A DNA stretch of 64,000 nucleotides, from positions 4,164,036 through 4,228,035 of the forward strand of contig JAJEKV010000085.1 of the NCBI GenBank assembly GCA_021234155.1, written 5' to 3'. Shown here piece by piece: positions 59,609 through 64,000 of the stretch. The stretch's first letter is position 1. Each line of letters begins with the position of its first letter. A program made the translations under genes and the position numbers. Below the pieces are notes generated by a model. That model was not told the DNA's origin. It saw only the letters and a list, made by a program, of their open reading frames with translations, and did not search any database. The stretch comes from Isoetes taiwanensis (taxonomy: Eukaryota; Streptophyta; Lycopodiopsida; Isoetales; Isoetaceae).

Positions 59609-62550
59609 AAAAAATGCTAATCCCAAAAGAAGGGGCCAGATTTTCAGAAGCTGTTTCTCCTTCAAAACAACTAAATCACCCTAAAAGCTTGAGATCATAT
59701 ATTAAAATGAGATGATCTTTCTAGTGAGCTCAAAATTATCAAAAATCACTACTTGATGCGGGAGTTATGGCAAAAAAGAATTGCAACCAAAATTCTATTC
59801 CACCAAGAAGCACCCGGGATTGTCAGGAGTTTTTCTAGCCCCCCCAAAAAAAAAAAAAAACAGCTAGAACACCAACAGCTAGAACAGCATTAAAAAGAGG
59901 ATCTGAAAGCTTCCAAATGAGCCCGAAAACACCCAAATATGACACTAGAATCAACAACTATAAGCAAAAGGGCAGGGCTAAAGAAACTATAAGTTGAGAA
60001 GAAACTGAGAGGAGGGAAAGAAGAAAATATCTAGCTCAAGAAACTTGTGGAGCCAAAAAAAGAAAAATAAAACGGAGCTCAAGAGAATGATGAGGGGCAT
60101 CTGTGTTATTGTATGGAGTTTTCTTGCGTCACTAGTCCGCCTACTCTAGGTAGGATTCCCTTGGTCAGGATTGCTTAGTGGATTGGGCTCCGGGCAGTGC
60201 CTGCATCCTTATGGGATTGATGGTGCCTCCCTGGAGATCTAGTCCCAGAAGGAATTTGTAGGTCGTGCTTTACTCACATACCTCTCTTTAATTGTTTCAT
60301 TGCCACCTCTGCTCCTTACGTCAGCATTTGTTATTCAATCTGACATGTTTAGTGCAATTGCTCCCTGCATTCCTGCTGCACCTGTTTGATTGCTGCGAGT
60401 TTTTGCCTCCTTCTACATCACTTGCCGGGATCTAGCATTATATATATCAAGGAAGATAAAAAAAAAAAGACTGCCTTTTCTATCTCGAAAGTGGTTAAGA
60501 CCTTCATCGTGGAGAAGTTCTATGAGCAATTCGAGGAGGAACCTCCTCCAACATCAAATAGATTTCAAGTCTTCCAGTTGTGGAGGTTGGGGATATGGCC
60601 AAACTCTTGGATCTTCTGCTCTCCCTTGGTAAGCTTTGAGATGACAATGATTTGAAAAAGGCTAAAACAACACACAACAAAAGGAAGATTGATCCCAAAC
60701 TTGCCTGTGGCCTGCATCACTACATGCTATCACATTTGCCCATGAAGAGGCGTAAAACAATTGCGACCATTAGTACTGGTGCACATTGCCTCAAATTTAA
60801 AATCGACAGATAGATCAAACCTGACTTTTAGCTTTGGAACAGTTCAAAGAAGTGTAAAATCAAGAAAAATCAGTGCCTTGCAAGGGTGAGCATGAAAGAG
60901 TGAAAATTTTGAGTAAATTTGAACATGGCTATGTAATGAGCAATGAGAAATCAGCCATGTACAATGTCTTATCTCAGTTTGCAGCAGCTAAGGATGTTCA
61001 TAAAGGTTCGTCATCATCATTTGAGATTAGTAAGCTGCCTGCGACATTCCATTTCAGCAGGTATTATTATATCACGTCCGATTTGCCTCAATTATATGCT
61101 GCTAGAGTCATTTTTGAGCAGATTGTTGTCTTGTGGCATGTTTTTTGGCCACTTTCTTAATGATATTATAGGTTATTAGATGGGGAATGCATACTTGATA
61201 GGGCTGGAGTTGGCTGAAGCATTTTCCTACTTGGAGGGACATGGTTTATTATAGCTAAAGGTCAAATTACAATCAAAATCCAGACTATTGAGGTCAGCTA
61301 ATTTCCATATATAGATACAACATAGTTGTCTTGCTGCATATGTACATGAAAGAAAAAACAAAGTAATAGGGTGCATGAAAGAAAAGGAAGAGATCCGCTG
61401 CTGTATTAACATGTTACCAAGCTTATAGCTTCAAAGATTGTGAGTTTGCCAAGTTTCTAAGAATAAGACAATGTCAACTGATTCCTAAATTTCCATAGAG
61501 GCGCGTACCTTCGCTTACAAGATACCACACACATTCCACACTATGACTTTGAGAGTCTGAAGCTTGAAGCTGTTAATCTGTTTTTGTTCTACGCGTACAT
61601 TACAGTCTGGCCACTAGTGTCTAGGAAGCAACAAATTCTTTATCCCTGACAACTTTATTTTTTGCAAGTTTCTTCTTCCTTGCCTCCATTTGCATCGAAG
61701 TCTCGAATTAAATTATTTATATGATATTTGGCTTGGTTTCAAGATCTATGCCAGATAGGGATCAGATGGTATAACTCATTTCATTTGTTAAGAAACTGAA
61801 AAACCACAACCATGACTATTGCCTTTCAGTTGGTTGTGTTTGCATTAATCGCGATTTCATTTACCCAGTAATTTGTGTGTCTGTTCTAACGATTGGATGT
61901 TGCTTCTTGATGAAGAGAAAATAGAGAATACCTCGAGTCCCTTTCCCACTTTCGAGCACTATGGGCCTTATGACTTCCAAATGGATGCTAGACCTCACCG
62001 ATCATCTTGCCTACAGGAGTGTCGCCTGAGATCACACGTTCACAACTAATCGCGCCCATTAGGGAATCATCAACAAAAGCCGTGGAGCGTGGATACGGGA
62101 AGGAACATAGGGGCTTAATCCGAGCCACTTTCAATTCACGAGGTTTCTAATCCCCTCATGAGATAAACGCAAAATACGTGCAAAATCATCGCAATCGCAA
62201 AGAGCACCTCTGATAGTGAAAGAAAATATTGTGTGCCGATCGGTAGAAATGCCTAATCGTGGTATAATTAGTTAAGATTCCTCCAGAAGCGAGTGTTTTA
62301 AAATATTGCATCACAATAGCCACTGCTCCAGATCCTGCTCCTCTGTAATTCCCCGCACTCCTCCGTAATTCCCCGCACCGACTCTATCGATAATTTCTGG
62401 CCCTTCAATCTTCAATGCAGATTTATTATTATATATGCAATAGTCTATCGCTATCTTCTGTTAGAAAACTTTAATTGAACAAATTGGTTAATTAAACAAA
62501 TTGGTCGCGGGAAACTTCGAAAGTTGTTATGCACAACTTTGGGGGATCAT
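59609..62550. other. No gene recognised
   Basis: At 59770 GAGTTATGGCAAAAAAGAATT resembles the 5' LTR at 56610, so 59615-59790 may be another LTR scrap. Open frames at 60386-60655 and 60873-61160 (plus) show no known domain. CTCCGTAATTCCCCGCAC is repeated at 62341-62378. Confidence 0.35.
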
Positions 62551-62671
62551 GTATGCCGGCATGGCCACCGGGACCACATTCCGGTGTGGACCGGTGGGGC
62601 CCCGCGACCGGCGGAGCCGGGAGCGGGTCACCGGCCACACCGGAATGTGGGACCGGTGGCCATGCCGGCAC
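62551..62671. repeat. GC-rich inverted repeat (hairpin)
   Basis: The left arm 62551-62589 (GCCGGCATGGCCACCGG, then CACATTCCGGTGTGG) pairs with the right arm 62635-62671 over about 37 bp with only about three mismatches, around a 45-bp GC-rich loop. Confidence 0.85.
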
Positions 62672-62714
62672 AACATGGAAATGGGGAGCCGTACCTTTTA
62701 TTTTTTTTTTCTTG

Positions 62715-62822
62715 GAGGTCTGGCGATGGCGCTCTGCGGGTATGGCCTCGGGCGAGGTCTGCAATGGCGCTCTGCGAGGCCTTGGGAGCTCTGCGAGGTC
62801 TGGTGATGGCGCTTTGCGGCCA
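62715..62822. repeat. Degenerate GGTCTG-ATGGCGCTCTGCG repeats
   Basis: About four irregular copies of GATGGCGCTCTGCGGG-like units alternate with GAGGTCTG words, downstream of the hairpin. Confidence 0.65.
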
Positions 62823-64000
62823 TGGCATTTCTTGCTGCTAGGCGGTTGCGACGCTCGTTTCTTGGCCGTTGTTTTCTTTTATGAAGATTTATTTTACGTT
62901 TCCCTTATGTTCTTGAGGAAAAGCGACTGTTTCATGATTCCAGTGTGTTCTTGATGAAAAGCAGGTAGATAATAGTGATTCTTTATGCTTCTAGGATAAT
63001 TTCTTCATCTTTTTATGGTTTCTAACTGTCTTGATGCTTTTTCTTTCCTTGCATGCAGGTCAAGATGTTGTTTCGTGCACGCAGGTGAGGATACAGTTCA
63101 TGCAAAGCTTCAGAAAGTACCGCTCCAGCATTGTTTGGGGATTTTTGGCTTGTAAAGCTATTTGTGCATCTGCTTGCTTGTGCTGCAGCGGTGAAGGAAT
63201 ACAAAAAGGCTAAGGCCGGACTTGCAGAAGTAAAGTGAAAAATAAAATAAAATGGAGGATCTGATGCTACATTTTCATGAAAATAGCCTCTGTTTGCATG
63301 CTTTTGTTCCTTTCAGAAATACAGAGAGCGAGGTTACTGTATAAGAACTCTGTGTAAAAACTTGTTTATTTTGGGAACCGGTTGTAGCCTGTAAATGTTT
63401 GTATGGGCGGAATTGGCTTCCCACTTTCCATTCCGGATTGTAGGGATATGCCACATGGCAGCACGTAGTTTATCTTCAGACAAAAACGGCGACCCCATTT
63501 CCATGTTGTAAATGCATAAGTATCATGCTGAAAGAAATTGGCTAACAGAATTGACGTCTTCGCTTTTATATTCCAGCAAACCGAAATTTTTGAAGTTCTT
63601 AGATCGAGCCTCCAATTCTATTTGCTTAAGCCACGATTTCTGCTTGATGTATTTGCATTGCTCTTTAATGACCTCGGCAACCATTTTGCAATTGCTCTTT
63701 GGTTGTTTCAGCTACCAAGTTACATAATTTATCTTCTAAGCAGACACCGGAACAAGGCCTCTTTGAGTTTAGAGTTCTGCATTTTGAGCTCTTTGTTCTG
63801 TGCAACACTTCCTCAACCAAATTGCGCATCATCCGTGGTTCCTCCTTCATTTCCTTCATCATCCGGAACAATTCATCTTCATCTATAGGATCTCGCTTCG
63901 TGCAAGATCCTCGTTTACCTTTCGCCAGACTCAGACAGTCACTTCTGTGCCAGAGATAATGCCGGATAAGCAGATGGGCTGCAAATGTCTAATATCTAGG
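62823..64000. other. No gene recognised; one acidic minus-strand frame
   Basis: A minus-strand frame at 63665-63930 starts open and reads DEDELFRMMKEMKEEPRMMR, then LVEEVLHRTKSSKC, and ends GCRGH plus stop. It is charged and helical, and could be a coiled-coil part of a transposon or host protein. The plus-strand frame at 63538-63888 is its likely shadow. I assign no family. Confidence 0.3.

Noticed and set aside
62501-62954. Overlapping GC-rich ORFs on both strands near the hairpin
   Set aside because: They arise from the GC-rich inverted and tandem repeats; three frames are open at once, which argues against coding.

Overview
This looks like a nuclear window from a land plant with a transposon-rich genome. 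It holds spliced genes with short GT-AG introns, a nuclear-type tRNA-Ser sequence, Ty1/copia, LINE, SINE, LTR and CACTA-type elements, and no operons or phage-like content. I cannot name the species. Real host coding sequence is sparse, and most of it lies in the first 29 kb on the minus strand.

Layout. At 0.9-3.9 kb there is the right end of one CACTA-like element and the left end of a second, with an orphan ORF between them. At 4.2-10.9 kb lie minus-strand gene pieces: a mechanosensitive-channel-like scrap, a serine carboxypeptidase remnant, a well-phased but unrecognised multi-exon gene, and an acidic/basic coding exon interrupted by a 5'-truncated LINE with clean target duplications. From 11 to 17 kb there are decayed LTRs, LINE ORF1 and copia reverse transcriptase pieces. 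The intact gene of the window is a 12-exon NAD-dependent glycerol-3-phosphate dehydrogenase (23106-26617, minus). Its eighth intron has a GC donor and contains a tandemly duplicated half exon and a tRNA-Ser(CGA) sequence. A class III peroxidase pseudogene follows at about 28.1-28.95 kb.

The most unusual object is a 9.6 kb CACTA-like transposon (33933-43546). It has matching termini, a 3-bp CTT duplication, and subterminal arrays of a palindromic GTCGCATGCGAC motif. Its interior is mostly a tandem array of about 1.13 kb units with no transposase. At 46.3-53.8 kb an LTR element with a long acidic non-gag/pol ORF has been split by a second, non-autonomous LTR element, which has CATGC duplications, a primer binding site and a polypurine tract. 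One LTR of that second element carries a 558-bp inverted-repeat insertion without an obvious target duplication. Another non-autonomous LTR element (56.5-59.6 kb) carries a tRNA-derived SINE. The last 4 kb include a strong GC-rich inverted repeat.

The only gene product with a clear working role is the dehydrogenase, which interconverts dihydroxyacetone phosphate and glycerol-3-phosphate in the cytosol. Everything else is mobile, broken or unrecognised.
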